The notes below the pieces were generated by a model. The model was not told the DNA's origin. It was given only the letters and a program-made list of their open reading frames with translations, and did not search any database. The position numbers were made by a program, and so were the translations under genes. A stretch of DNA of 64,000 nucleotides from the NCBI RefSeq assembly GCF_008831285.2, contig NC_045142.1, forward strand, positions 10,287,952 through 10,351,951, in the 5' to 3' direction. Of the stretch, positions 1-11,392 are shown one piece after another; within the stretch, counting starts at the first letter, position 1; each line of letters starts with the position of its first letter. Origin of the DNA: Nymphaea colorata (lineage: Eukaryota > Streptophyta > Magnoliopsida > Nymphaeales > Nymphaeaceae).

Positions 1-49
1 TCTCCTTTAATTTATATAGCTCAAGTTGATCAACCTGGCTTTGATACTA

Positions 50-400
50 TAGAAAACCTTGCAGTTGAGAGAGAAGGAAGAAATTGACAATATTTTAACG
101 TGGTTCGACTTGTAAGTCTACATCCACGGTGGGAAAGGTCTCTCTCTTGTTATTTTTCACAAGAGGAGAGATTTCATTTATATTCAATTCATTCGTTCAT
201 CAATATCATATATCTTGAAGATCCTGCAGTTTTCCCTTTTCTGAAGTAGTTGCCATTCTAGAATCATCATTATCATAATTTCTTCTAGCTAAAATCTTGG
301 ATCTGATTTTCTTGGCCTGGACGTTATTTCCTCCAGCATAATCTTCTCCAACGTTACTTCCTTCTGCGATACTCTTGGAGCTGCTGATCATATCAAGATT
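50..400 (-). mobile_element. LTR-retrotransposon LTR fragment at window edge
   Basis: On the minus strand, positions 37-49 read as a degenerate copia primer-binding site (TAGTATCAAAGCC, compare the usual TGGTATCAGAGCC). The LTR end should therefore start near 50, with the internal region lying left of the window. The stretch around 93-135 (TTTTAACGTGGTTCG, then CATCCACGG) resembles a motif common in Ty1/copia LTRs of plants. The far LTR boundary was not found, so the end given is approximate. No coding region is visible here. Confidence 0.5.
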
Positions 401-979
401 TGGTTTATCTCACATAAAGGTTAATTTCATATGAATGCCACAAATAGACACATGAGCTCTTCTTCACATGTTGCAAACAGGTGCAGCTTTGAAGGAAGAT
501 TTTTTTTCCCATGATTTCCTTTGTCATTTACAAATTTATCTAAGCTGATTGGCTTCACCACTTCAATTGAAAGGACAAATATTCTCTAGACAACGACCTT
601 AATTTATTCTGTTGTCGTAAGAGAGAAGGGGAGAGAATGAGAGAGCTCATGATTCACTTTAAACAGCAACATTCTAAAGAAGAAGTATTTCGACTACCAA
701 TTCAAAGCAGCTGTCAAAATCGGTATAAATTCTCTTGGAAAGTGAAGAAGATACTAGTCTTCCTCATCACTTGAAGTTTGTATCAGGTATCACCTTCTTT
801 TACTTCACCAAGTGATTAACGCATCTATGAATTTACAAAAGTAAGAAAAATATAGTTGTGTATCAAAATCTATTGGAGATATAAACTGCTTGACAGTTCC
901 TGTTGCAGATTTCATCCAATTTTGTTTATCTCCCTTCTCATTAAACATTGTCATTAAGTGCTTAAAGAGATGAATAAAA

Positions 980-980
<1 letters not shown>

Positions 981-1028
<48 letters not shown>
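981..1028. repeat. (TA)n microsatellite
   Basis: Uninterrupted TA dinucleotide run of about 24 units. The short ORFs that cross it are low-complexity artefacts. The surrounding 400-2,600 bp shows no gene. Confidence 0.95.
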
Positions 1029-1035
<7 letters not shown>

Positions 1036-1627
1036 CAAAAGTCAATTGTACCCTTCTTTTCGGAATCATCCCTCCAAGTGACAACACTTTTGTTTGCACA
1101 ACCAAACAATTCCCTTATCTTGCTTCTTATCTTGTGTTATAAACTATTAAAAAAATTAGTGGAGGAGAATTTGGGTGTTGTCTGACAAAAAAAAATTGTA
1201 GTTGCTAGCAAAGTCATTTCTTTTATTTCTCAACATCCAAAAGAATTCTTTCTCATTTTATACATATAGGTTGTCCATTGAGCATTAAATAAAAAGGAAT
1301 GGGCGAAGTACCCCGTTTTCCAGTCAATGGTTCAAACAATTTTATTGACATGAGTGTTTTATATGAACTAAATTCTGAATTGTCTGAGTTGGACTTGTTT
1401 GGATCAAGCAACCTAATCAATATGGTTTAGGGTTTTGTCATGCATCCTGTCAGAAAGGCAATGATTTCATTAGATTTTGTAAAGTAAATGTATTTAATGC
1501 ACTTTTCTTGTTGCAAATCATCTTTTATGTCATGGTTTTTGGAAATAAAATAATGATCATTCGACCAGTCAATTGTCTAGCCATTTGATCAGTTGATGGA
1601 ATAGTTTTAAGGTTGGTAGTACTTGAG

Positions 1628-1658
1628 GCACAACTCTCTCTCTCTCTCTCCAAGAATA

Positions 1659-1694
<36 letters not shown>

Positions 1695-1707
1695 TGTATA
1701 TATAATC

Positions 1708-1741
<34 letters not shown>
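1628..1741. repeat. Compound microsatellite (TC)n-(CA)n-(TGTA)-(GT)n
   Basis: Consecutive TC, CA, TGTA/TATA and GT runs. The CA block (about 1662-1690) and the GT block (about 1711-1741) are mutually complementary and flank a short TA-rich centre, so the locus can fold into a hairpin. Confidence 0.9.
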
Positions 1742-1742
<1 letters not shown>

Positions 1743-2618
1743 ATTCTTGCATCTTGTGGGACTAGGACTCAACTTTCCTAAAGGCATGAACATAATCCGT
1801 TCGAGATTCATTTTTCTTACTTAGTCAACCATTAAAGCAAAAACATTAGATATCTTTATCATGTCACTTTAAAGTGTATTCTCCCTCCTAAGGCCCACAT
1901 CCCCATTCCCTAAGAAAATAAAGAGGGGAAAGTGAGAAAGATACTTCCGACAATGACATGCAGTTTTCCTTTCTATTGATTATGCCATAGTTCCTTTTCT
2001 TCTCCTTCAATTTGCCCTTCTACCATTTGAACTTGTTCCACATTTTTTTTGGGATTCTATCAAAAGTTGACCATGCTAAAGATATAAAGACAGTGGTTTT
2101 ATGTGGTATTTGGATCAGCATATCTAGCCAAGTGGAGACCTGCATGCTCTGTTAGAGACTTGGACTTAAAAAATGTGATATGAATGAGGCAAATAGTATC
2201 TTCAATACTCATATTTCATCTCATAGCATGCATAAACTGGCAGATGCTTCTTGTAGCAGCATATTCAGTTTGAACTCTGCATGACAAAAGCTGGTTAACC
2301 TTTCAAGAGAATAGCCAAAATGGCATGTCACTATAACATATATATTGTTGAAATATCATGTCAACTAGATCTTGCCATTTTGGACTAACATATGAATTCT
2401 CTGCTGGCGTTTCAATACTCAAGTAATCACTATCTCATTGGCACTTTAAGGATGAACCAAACCATGCTACACTGTTTATAATATGAAAGCATGGGTAGCA
2501 TTAATATTATTTTTGACACTATCAAATTCTTGGTGAGTACATTTCTTTGTTTAATTTGGTTTATTATGATCACAAAGTCTATTGATAATAAATTTAAAAG
2601 TGTTCTAGCACTTACAAG

Positions 2619-2898
2619 TAAGTCTGGGCAATGGGCCTGGGTACCCAACGGGTACCGAACCGATCTGGACCAGGCTCAGGCCCGATCGAACCGGTCTGGT
2701 ATTGGCTCGGCCTGATTATTTTTATTTTTTATTTAATATTTTATTATTAAAAATATATTTTATATTTAAAAAGTTTATATTATAAAAATTATTTTTTATG
2801 TTAATCGGGCCCGGCCGAGCCTGGCCCGGGTTCAGGTTTCGAGCATCGGGCAGACCCATACTTGACTCTTATCGGGCGGGGCCCGATGCCTAGGTCTA
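2619..2898. mobile_element. hAT-type MITE, 280 bp
   Basis: The ends are inverted repeats: left TAAGTCTGGGCAATGGGC, right end reversed TAGACCTAGGCATCGGGC. The 8-bp flanks CTTACAAG (2611-2618) and CTTGCGAG (2899-2906) match at 6 of 8 positions, as expected for an aged 8-bp hAT target duplication. The element has GC-rich arms with repeated GGGCCCGG-like words and an AT-rich centre, and encodes nothing. A related degenerate copy lies at about 14454-14763. Confidence 0.7.
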
Positions 2899-3556
2899 CT
2901 TGCGAGGGATTGCTTAGTGCATCTGCATGTCCAATACACTCCCTCAATACCCTTGTTGCTTCATGTTTAGAAACAGTGCCTTCATGTTTAGAAACAGTGC
3001 CTACACACAATTGATTCTCATACTCAAAATGCATATTTTAGTGGTTGGGACCTCTTTGGAAGGAGGAAAATAATTTTAACTAACAACAAAATAAGAGAGC
3101 ATAATCGAAAAATTTAAAACTTCTTATTAGATAGAATATAAGTAAATCTTCAAACAATATATTAAAGGAAAATCTTGTTTGACTTGCCAAAATCAACATT
3201 AAAGGAATCATTGTGGTTGCGACTAGTATCATGACTAATGGAACCACTCCCAATAAGTTATGTTCCATAGCGGTTGTTGCTTATGAATGGTAGAAATTTT
3301 TAGAACCTTAAATTGTTCACCATTATTGGGTGCCATCTCACTTGATTTAGCTTGTTTCTAACTTAGCTTTCATTCTGCTTTCGAGAGTTATTGTTCATTA
3401 ACATGTAATGTTTTAATTTATATCACTTGTTTATTTAAAAGTTGCTTTGACTTTAGTTCTTTTGTGACATTTTGCATATACACATGTATATCATGTCATA
3501 CCCTTATTTTCTAAAGAAAAGTTTTCGTACCCATATGCGCAGCTCCATTCCGAAAC

Positions 3557-3747
3557 CAGGGGCTTGAATAGACATTTTTCATGAGGGTCAAATTAAAGTT
3601 TCTAAATTTTGAAATGAGTCAAAGTATCATTTTTCAAAATTTTTATATAAGACAAATAATTTTTTCTAAAATTTACATGTAATTTTTTTTTTTTTTAAAT
3701 TTGTTTGAAATGGGGCTAAGGCAGGCCTCCCCTTGGCTTCGCCCCTG
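3557..3747. mobile_element. hAT-type MITE, 191 bp
   Basis: It starts CAGGGGCTTGAA and ends, reversed, CAGGGGCGAAGCC. The flanking octamers TCCGAAAC and CCTGAAAC match at 6 of 8 positions, which fits an old 8-bp target duplication. The interior is AT-rich and non-coding. Degenerate relatives of the interior appear near 4340-4490 and 10863-10960. Confidence 0.65.
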
Positions 3748-4821
3748 CCTGAAACTATACTTGTATCCCAGACTTAGACGAAGTGTCATGGTGCATGTGA
3801 TTGTGGTTATACCTACCTGCACATTTGTTTATTGAACGTGAGGAACCTTCTTTCTCAAATGTCATTGCTATCTAATCACAATCTGGTCAGGCTAACGAAC
3901 TGCAATAAATGTGTGCAACTTTAGTTTCTTATATCGTAATTCCACCTCAAGAGTAAGAAGAAGAAGAATAAAACCAAAATAGGGAACAGCCAAAGAGTAA
4001 CAAATCCCTGAGAAAGTGTAAAAAAAAAACCATCTTCCGTATTGCGTTTGACAAACAATAAATACTGCACCTTAATTAACGTTGCACAAGAATTTTACTG
4101 TGCATCAAGCAAAACTCCTTTTGTATGGCTTTTCTTTTTCAAATCACACACATAAAAAAAGTATCATTGTAAATTAAATGAAATAAGATAATTTTGCCCT
4201 GCAAAAAAGTTGGACCCTCTGAGTTTCGACCTTTTACCATGAGTTTCTGTTTCATGGTAATGTTAACGTTTCAAATTTCACCTTGTGGAAGCCATGCCTC
4301 CTCTTCGTCTTTAGGGTTTAAAGTTACTTTGCGATACATGGGCCCTGACCCCACTTCAATTTTTTTTTTTAAAAAAATTTCATGCAAATTTTAAAAAATT
4401 TTATTTATTTTATATAAAAATTTTAAAAAATGATTTTTTAAAATTTAGAAACTTTAATTCGATTGTTCATGAAAAAATTCTGATTCTACCGTTGCCTATG
4501 TATCCTTTACCTAAAACCTAAAACAACACACTATCATTATTTGGAGTATGTAAAGGAATAACAACCATGAGAATTCTTGAATTGACGGCCCATTGAAGAT
4601 GTCACCTCCGATCGACTTACAAAGTAAGAAGAAGAAAGGGAGGAGCCGGCGAGTGCATCCACATGGGCCGACAACTTGCTTCTGTTGAGTATAAGTACGA
4701 AGCTGATAACATAAGCTCAACCGGTCGCCCATTTTCCGGTAAAGGACGAACCGCCCAAACGGGAACGACGTCAACCGAGGGCCGCAAGCCGTTAGGACCC
4801 CACGCGGATTTATGGAAAAAG

Positions 4822-4868
4822 TTCGTGATCTCTATGTCACGAAACCGCGAACTTCCCTATTATTTAAA
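4822..4868 (+). promoter_or_regulatory. Core promoter of cathepsin B copy 1
   Basis: An inverted repeat TTCGTGA-N8-TCACGAA (4822-4843) lies 17 bp upstream of a TATA-like TATTTAAA (4861-4868), about 115 bp before the ATG. The same arrangement recurs upstream of copy 2 (11235-11281) while the flanks differ more. An ACGT-core stretch, GGGAACGACGTC, at about 4760-4771 is also shared. Assignment as promoter is inferred from position and conservation between paralogs. Confidence 0.6.
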
Positions 4869-4983
4869 TCCCGGCCCAGAAACCGGTGTCCCTCCGAGCC
4901 ACCCCTCTCCCTCTCACTCCCTCTTTCTTCCGTTCCCCGCAATTTTCGCCGTAGAGAGAGGAAGGTTTACTATAGAGAGGGAG

Positions 4984-7900
4984 ATGGAGAGGTCCCTGGT
5001 CCTGTTTGGTCTCGTGATTTTGATCGCAACCGGAGATCAGGTAAACTGCTTCACTGTGGGCACTGCTGAATCGGGCTCAGTGGATCAGTTACTGAGTGTT
5101 GCATCCAAATCCGGTCTATTTTCTTTTAACGATTGTTGGTTGGGCATGTAAAAAATTTGGGCTCGAGTACTAGATTCGTCTTGGTCGGATCTTCCGTAAC
5201 CGGATTCAGATTAAACTTGCATTCGGGTTTGAATTACCAGAAACAAATCCAGACCCGACTAGCATAAAATACGATTTTGCACATGGTCAGGTCTGATCCT
5301 TTTTCAGATCTGGATTCAGATTCAGATTTTATCACCTGAACTGTGGGTCTGATTAAGATTCAGAACCGTTTTGCTTAATCGGGTTCAATTAAACAGATCC
5401 TGGTTCTACCCTGTCCAAGTTGATAGGCCCGAAGCTAATTGGATTTGGTTTCTGGCCCAGATTCAAATATCATTTCTGGGTTAGGCAGAGAGTTTATGCC
5501 CAAAGAAATACATGCACTGGTTGAATTTCATTGAGTTTACTACTGGTTTATATTCAGAATTCACTTTCAAAATTACTTGTTCTTAATAATTTTCTTTTTG
5601 AGCTCAATATTTTTAGCCATACAGAAGCTTGCATTTGAGGTGCTTTGCATTGTTTTATATTTGTGAAATGTTGTTGACTATAGAGATTAGAAAGAAGCAG
5701 CTACGTTTTTAGAAGTGCAAAATTGCTGCTTTTCATTTAAATTTAAAAATGTTTTGAAGATTTTTTTCTTACAGAATTTTAACAAAAATAAACCCTATGA
5801 CCTTTGAATATTTTTTTTTTAAGAACTTTTTTATGTTAATAAACATTCATGTTAGAGTATATAAGGCCACTAAAATAAATGTAATAAATTTTCAAAATAT
5901 ATTTGAACTTTTAAATATGATATGGACAAATACTACTTGTACAAGACAATATAAGATAAAAAGTATCTGTTCATTTGTCAACGACTGAGTTCCATTAGAA
6001 GTTTGTGCTCCTCTGAAGTTATTTTTTCTACCGCTGATTCAGGTGCTTGCTGTGAAGCCAATACCGTCAATTCGAGACGATGCCATGCTTCTTCAGGTAG
6101 ATTAAATTGACGGCATTTGGGGATTCAGTTTATTGGATTGATTACCTGACCTTTTACATGTCATCGTTTACTCGATTATATGGCAGGAATCCATGGTAAA
6201 ATTCATAAACTCAAACCCAAAAGCAGGGTGGAAGGCTGCTTTACATCCCCGCTTCTCGAACTACACTGTAAGATTTCAGTTTCTTTCTTCTCACCAATGA
6301 ATTTTTTTGTCCTACTAAACTGAGTGATTTGAGATTAATGTGATACATTATGTTTCCTGTTCAGATTGGTCAATTCAAACACATCTTGGGAGTGAAAGAA
6401 ACACCCAAGGGTGCATTACTTTCTGTTCCTGTTAGAACTCACGTAAAAAACGCAAATTTGCCGAAGCAATTTGATGCACGAACTGCCTGGCCGCATTGTA
6501 GCTCAATCACTCGAATTCTTGGTAAATCAGTTTGGTAATTGCGTTTTTGTTTTTTTGGAGAGACTTTTTGGTTAATTTGAGATTGAATGCTGACCTTTCT
6601 CCTCTGTTGCATTTGCTGGAACTGATTTTTTTGGGTGTTGCCAATAAAGATCAGGTAGCCAAAATCTCCTCTTTCATTCTGCTTTTATCTGTGCTAATTT
6701 GTAATCTATCCATCACTCGTGCTCTTATGCAATCTGCGTTTCAACAGGGTCATTGTGGTTCATGTTGGGCATTCGGTGCAGTAGAGTGTCTCACAGACCG
6801 CTTCTGCGTTCAGCTCGGTGTGGTATGATTCTGGTTTTTATCTACTTGCAGCACTCTGTTCTTGAACAAGGAAACCATTGCTTGATGTAATGATAAACTG
6901 CTGGTGCTGTCGGGAGTTTAACTCCTTAAACATCTTCTGTCATCCCATCTTGAGCAGAATATCATGCTTCAGTTAGTGAATTTGTGACATTTTGATGCAG
7001 TGGGGAAGAGTTCTCCTCTTCTGTTCCGCTCACGCATCACATTTGAAAGAATGACAATTACTTGTGAATAGTCCCAAAATTTTAAAGAACGGCGCAGATG
7101 AAATCTTTAGAGTTAATGACTCATGAAGAAGATCTCTTCTTATTTTCTTGTTCAATCTCCCAACTGTAATTCCCTTCTCCTGCAGAACACCTCACTTTCA
7201 GTCAACGATCTTGTTTCCTGCTGCGGGTCTATGTGTGGAGATGGCTGTGAGGGAGGCTGGCCAATCAATGCATGGCAATACTTTGTCCAAAATGGTGTTG
7301 TCACGGAAGAGGTATAAGATTAAAAGATGCTTGGACGATTTGAATTTTGATCACATATTATCAAACACTTCGCCTGCTGCAGGCAATTGTTTAAAAGCCT
7401 ACCCTACTTGCTTTGTTCTATAAGGGCTGGCTAGGCTTTTCCTAGACAAGACATGCCTGATTCTTGATATTTGAATCAAATCCAAGCTCTTTGATTTTGT
7501 AAAAACTTGAGATTTGACAGCTGATGGTGCCCAATCTGCTTTCTTGCTGCCATAATCAACATCTAGAACATCTAACTGCTCCATAAACAAAGTGGAATCT
7601 TTTGTTCTGCAGTGTGATCCATACTTTGATGCTGCTGGATGCCATCACCCTGGCTGTACTCCCATATGGCCAACTCCACAATGTGTGCAGAAGTGCAGAG
7701 CGGAGAATCAGGTCTGGAGTAGTCTGAAGCACTTTGGTGTGAGTGCTTACAGAATCCAATCAGACCCAAAGAGCATTATGACAGAGATCTACAGAAATGG
7801 CCCGGTGGAGGCTGCAATGGTCGTTTATGAGGTAAAAGGAAGACCTACAATCGTTACTGCTAAAATGTTAACAACCAACTTTTATTTCCCATAACAAACA

Positions 7901-8519
7901 GATTGAACTTCCTGATCTCACTGTGAAGAGACGTGTACAATTGAAAGTTGAATTGTTTTACGCATATATATAGATTTCTGGTTTTCAGCTTAATAAGTTC
8001 GACATACTTTACTTCAATAACAGAATTTGTTCAATGCGATCTGTAACACTGTTGTAGGACTTCGCTTACTATAAATCTGGTGTTTACAAACACATCTCTG
8101 GTCAATCCGTCGGCCAACATGCAGTGAAGTTAATCGGATGGGGAACTACAGAACAAGGGGAAGACTATTGGGTAAGCTTCTGCAAATAATTCTGCTGAAT
8201 TTTGTTCTTTTCTGATCCTTATTGTTTCTAATGACTGCTCAAATTTGGTTAAATCACAGCTTGTTGCAAACTCATGGAATTCAGAATGGGGAGATGTAAG
8301 TTATACAACTCTTTCTCAAATTCATTTTGAACATCATTTTGCTGTCCTCTTTGTTCCTCATTTCAAGTTTTCAACTCATCAAGTTGATTGGTCCTTAATT
8401 TTCAGAATGGTTTCTTCAAAATCAAGAGGGGAACAAACGAGTGTGGGTTTGAGGAGAATGTGGTTGCAGGAACGCCGTCAACTAAGAACCTAAGTGGAAG
8501 CTTGTTTGGAGGACATTGA
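4984..8519 (+). CDS. CATHB: Cathepsin B-like cysteine protease, copy 1 (345 aa)
   Basis: Papain-family (C1A) endo/exopeptidase expected in the secretory pathway and vacuole. Exons: 4984-5040, 6043-6096, 6187-6267, 6365-6521, 6650-6654, 6748-6822, 7186-7311, 7613-7831, 8058-8171, 8260-8295, 8406-8519. They sum to 1,038 nt in one open frame and all introns are GT-AG. Residues 1-19 form a hydrophobic signal peptide. A propeptide follows ([21 protein letters not shown]), and the mature region starts near [12 protein letters not shown]. Active site: Gln118, Cys124 ([10 protein letters not shown]), His279 ([11 protein letters not shown]), Asn300 (NSWN). A cathepsin B occluding-loop segment is present with the pair His196-His197 (GCHHPGC). 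NYT and NTS are potential N-glycosylation sites. The ATG is the first in frame after the TATA-like box. Length is typical for plant cathepsin B. It is the upstream member of a direct tandem pair and has no visible defect. Confidence 0.95.
6650..6654 (+). other. 5-nt microexon of cathepsin B copy 1
   Basis: The sequence AAAG|ATCAG|GTAG supplies five bases between the exon ending ATTCTTG (6521) and the exon starting GGTCATTGT (6748). Joined, they read Ile-Leu-Asp-Gln-Gly-His-Cys, the invariant motif before the catalytic cysteine. Without it the frame shifts by one and the oxyanion-hole Gln is lost. The same microexon is found in copy 2. Confidence 0.85.
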
Positions 8520-8613
8520 TGATGTAGTGTCACAGTTTGGTGTCTGGAGTTTTAGTGTTCTTTATTAGAAGAGAACAAGCAGTGTATTTCTTACAGTTAC
8601 AGGTGAAAGACCA

Positions 8614-8619
8614 AATAAA
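8614..8619 (+). other. Poly(A) signal AATAAA, cathepsin B copy 1
   Basis: AATAAA lies 95 bp after the stop codon, in a 3' region that aligns with that of copy 2 (shared GAACAAGCAGTGTATTTCTT just upstream). Confidence 0.6.
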
Positions 8620-8763
8620 GATGCCGCTATCTCCGTCTCATAGATAAATATATACACGAACCACAATTCCCTCACTTTGGACGCCTTATCAAATATGACA
8701 TATTTATCCAATATAAAGCAGCAACTAATTATTTATGTCACATGCGTGCACGGTACACGAGAG

Positions 8764-8764
8764 C

Positions 8765-8791
<27 letters not shown>
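8764..8791. repeat. (TA)n microsatellite
   Basis: TA run of about 14 units just downstream of cathepsin B copy 1. It is followed by a purine-rich stretch of GA and AAAAG units (about 8890-8955). Confidence 0.9.
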
Positions 8792-8795
<4 letters not shown>

Positions 8796-9390
8796 GCTAC
8801 ATAAGTAATTTTATTTGTCTATACTTTCAATTTTTTTTTGTCAAAGTTACCTTAATTTCATATGAAATTCAAAGTTTTATTAAATAAAAGGGGGGAAGAG
8901 AGAGAGAAGAGAGAAAGATAGAATAAGAGAAAAAAAAAAGAAAAGAAAAGAAAAATGAGTGCGGTCAGCAGCATCCGATTCAGTTTGACCGAATAGGGTG
9001 CCCTGTCTGGCCATAATGGTGGAATTTCGAAGTAATTTTTTGTCAAATCCTGAGCTGTAATGAGTTGGATTTGTATATGGCTTGAGGAGGCCGTTTGACA
9101 AAAGGAATACAGTGTTTCATAAATTTATCTCAAAGATTAAAGTAGATTCATAAAACATCGTGTTGATGTTCTGTGATGCTAAAAAGACCAAGTCCTTACC
9201 AAGCCATATGGGCATCGTCAAGATGACCACAATATTTTTGTTTCTTCGCCAACAGACAGCTGCACATTAATTGGTATTAAGTTCACTTACTTACCTTGGG
9301 CAACTGTGATTGGCTAGATCAATATCTCTACCGGAATACGTATAATAAGTAATATGGAATTATCTTGGAAAATTGAATCGAGGCGGCTGC

Positions 9391-9672
9391 GGAATGTTCA
9401 TGGATGGATAAATATTTAAATCGGCCACTAAAACTAACCATAAATTGTCGCTAAAACATCATAAACCATTGTTATATAAACAACTGTTGCTAATGTTTCC
9501 GTTTCAAAGTGCTTTTAACGACGGTCTCATCGGAATGTTGATGGATGGATAAATATTTAAATCGGCCACTAAAATTAACCATAAATTGTCGCTAAAACAC
9601 CATAAACCATTGTTATATAAAAAACTGTTGCTAGTGTTTCCGTTTCAAAGTGCTTTTAACGACGGTCTCATC
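9391..9672. repeat. 141-bp tandem duplication, CACTA-like words
   Basis: Two adjacent near-identical units (9391-9531, 9532-9672). Each contains GTCGCTAAAAC and TTTTAACGACGGTCTC, words reminiscent of subterminal repeats of CACTA (En/Spm) transposons. No CACTA termini or transposase were recognised, so that family assignment is weak. The rest of 8,800-11,050 shows no supported gene. A GC-richer island at 10606-10866 has an 86-codon open frame without an ATG start, and I do not call it. Confidence 0.75.
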
Positions 9673-10452
9673 AAAATTTGTCGTCTGCCTGCATTCAGCA
9701 GCCGGATGTTTTCCTCTAATCGTCACTACTCACTGAACAGACTCATCACCTAAAAGACCAGAAACAATGAGGTAGGTGTGAAATTTGTGAATTGCCCAAC
9801 AGCCCCAAGAAGTCGGCAGACTTCATAAGTAACCCATTTTTGTCTTCTCGATACGCATAAGCTTTCACAAATGTTCATTATAAATATAAAGATAAACGAT
9901 AGTTTCAAAAGATCGGTACCAGTAATTCAGTTCAGTCGCAAAAGCTGAAAAGGGCAATGTACGCTTGATTGGTGCGAAAATGGGAGAAAATTAACGGTAC
10001 CATACCCAGGAGTCACTTGGCTAACCTAGGTCGTATTGATGCTGGAATTCGTGTTGGCATGGGGACGGCGAAATCAATTACACACATATATGTATATATA
10101 TGCTAGAGACAAAAAATAGATTTTTTAAATATGATATTTAAAGTGTTTTTTTTTTTTGAAATCTAACCTTCCCAATATGATCTTACAAATAAGTTGATGC
10201 AAAATATATATTAAACTGACCATGTCTTGGGTTTTAATAGTGTTTTTATACTAAGCAAAAATGAATGTCTCTCACAGCAACATTTTGATAATAGAAAAAT
10301 CAATATTTTTCATAAAAACAACTTGATTGAAAGCATGTTTTATATCAACATAGTTTTTATAAATATACTAGGATGTTTACATTCTATTTAAAATAAGTTT
10401 TAGGCAACAAATTAAATGGTTTAATTTTATTCCTGACCTATGTGTGTGTGTA

Positions 10453-10480
10453 TATAATAATAATAATAATAATAATAATG
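10453..10480. repeat. (TAA)n microsatellite
   Basis: About nine TAA/ATA trinucleotide units following a short GT run, in AT-rich intergenic DNA. Confidence 0.85.
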
Positions 10481-11234
10481 ATTGGTAGAAACCAAACCCA
10501 TAGCCCTTTAGATGATATGATATTTAAAGTTTTTTTTTTAAAATCTAATCTTACCAATATTACCTTAAGATCTTAAGGATTGTCGACACCAGTATAAGGA
10601 CAAATTTGCAGGCGCCTGCATATCGCCCTTCTTCCTCCTTTTGGTTAAGGAACAGCGCCACTATTGAATCCCTTTCCCCTCTGGTAAGAGGCAAACTTGA
10701 AGCGGTTGAGTTCCGACGGCGTCTGATAAGGAGAGCACCTCCAGATGAATATATATGCAGCCAAGATTATTCTACACTAACACTTACGGACGGCAAACTC
10801 GAAATAAATAGAAGGGCCGGGCAATTCATCATTCATTTACCAGTTATCTCCTTAGTTATGGGGTAAACCCATAAATTTTTTATAAGCAGGTAGAATTAGG
10901 AGCTGAAATATTAATTTTTGAAAATTTTTATATAAAATAAATAATTTTTTTAAAAACAATTGTAAATTAACAAATTAATTAAAAAGAAAAATCTTAAAAT
11001 GATCTGGAAATATATGAGAAACCAAGACGTGGCAATTTCGAACGCGCCGCCGACGGATTCTGGCAGGTTCTGATAAGAAAGAAAGAAGAAGAAGAAGGCG
11101 AGCTGAGCTTCTGTTGACTGTAGATAACTGCGAGATCGAGAACATAAGCTCAACGGGCCGCAACGGCCCAAACGGGAACGACGTCGACGGAGGGGCGCAT
11201 GCCGTTCAAAGCCCACGCGGATTTTGCGAAGAAG

Positions 11235-11281
11235 TTCGTGATCTCTATCTCACGAAACCGCGAACTTCGTCGTTATTTAAA
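11235..11281 (+). promoter_or_regulatory. Core promoter of cathepsin B copy 2
   Basis: It repeats the copy 1 layout: TTCGTGA-N8-TCACGAA (11235-11256), then CCGCGAACTTC, then TATTTAAA (11274-11281), about 110 bp before the ATG. The 8-nt spacer differs from copy 1 only at its last base. Promoter similarity extends upstream to about 11090, so the duplication carried the control region. Confidence 0.6.
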
Positions 11282-11392
11282 TCACTCCACTGAACCAGAT
11301 GTCCTTCTCACTCTACCTCTCTCGCTCTGCTCCCAGTCTCGCCGTCGAGAGAGAGGAAAGTTTATTAGAGAGAGAAAGGAAGAACGGCGGGG

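Noticed and set aside
805..1185. ORFs of 75-77 codons on both strands across the TA repeat
   Set aside because: Reading frames made by the dinucleotide run (Ile-Tyr repeats); no start context or homology.
4663..5151. 162-codon open frame over the cathepsin B copy 1 promoter and first exon
   Set aside because: Out of frame with the signal peptide exon and covering the TATA-like box; the spliced gene explains the region.
10606..10866. 86-codon open frame in a GC-richer patch
   Set aside because: Begins at TTG, no recognised domain and no plausible splice partners.
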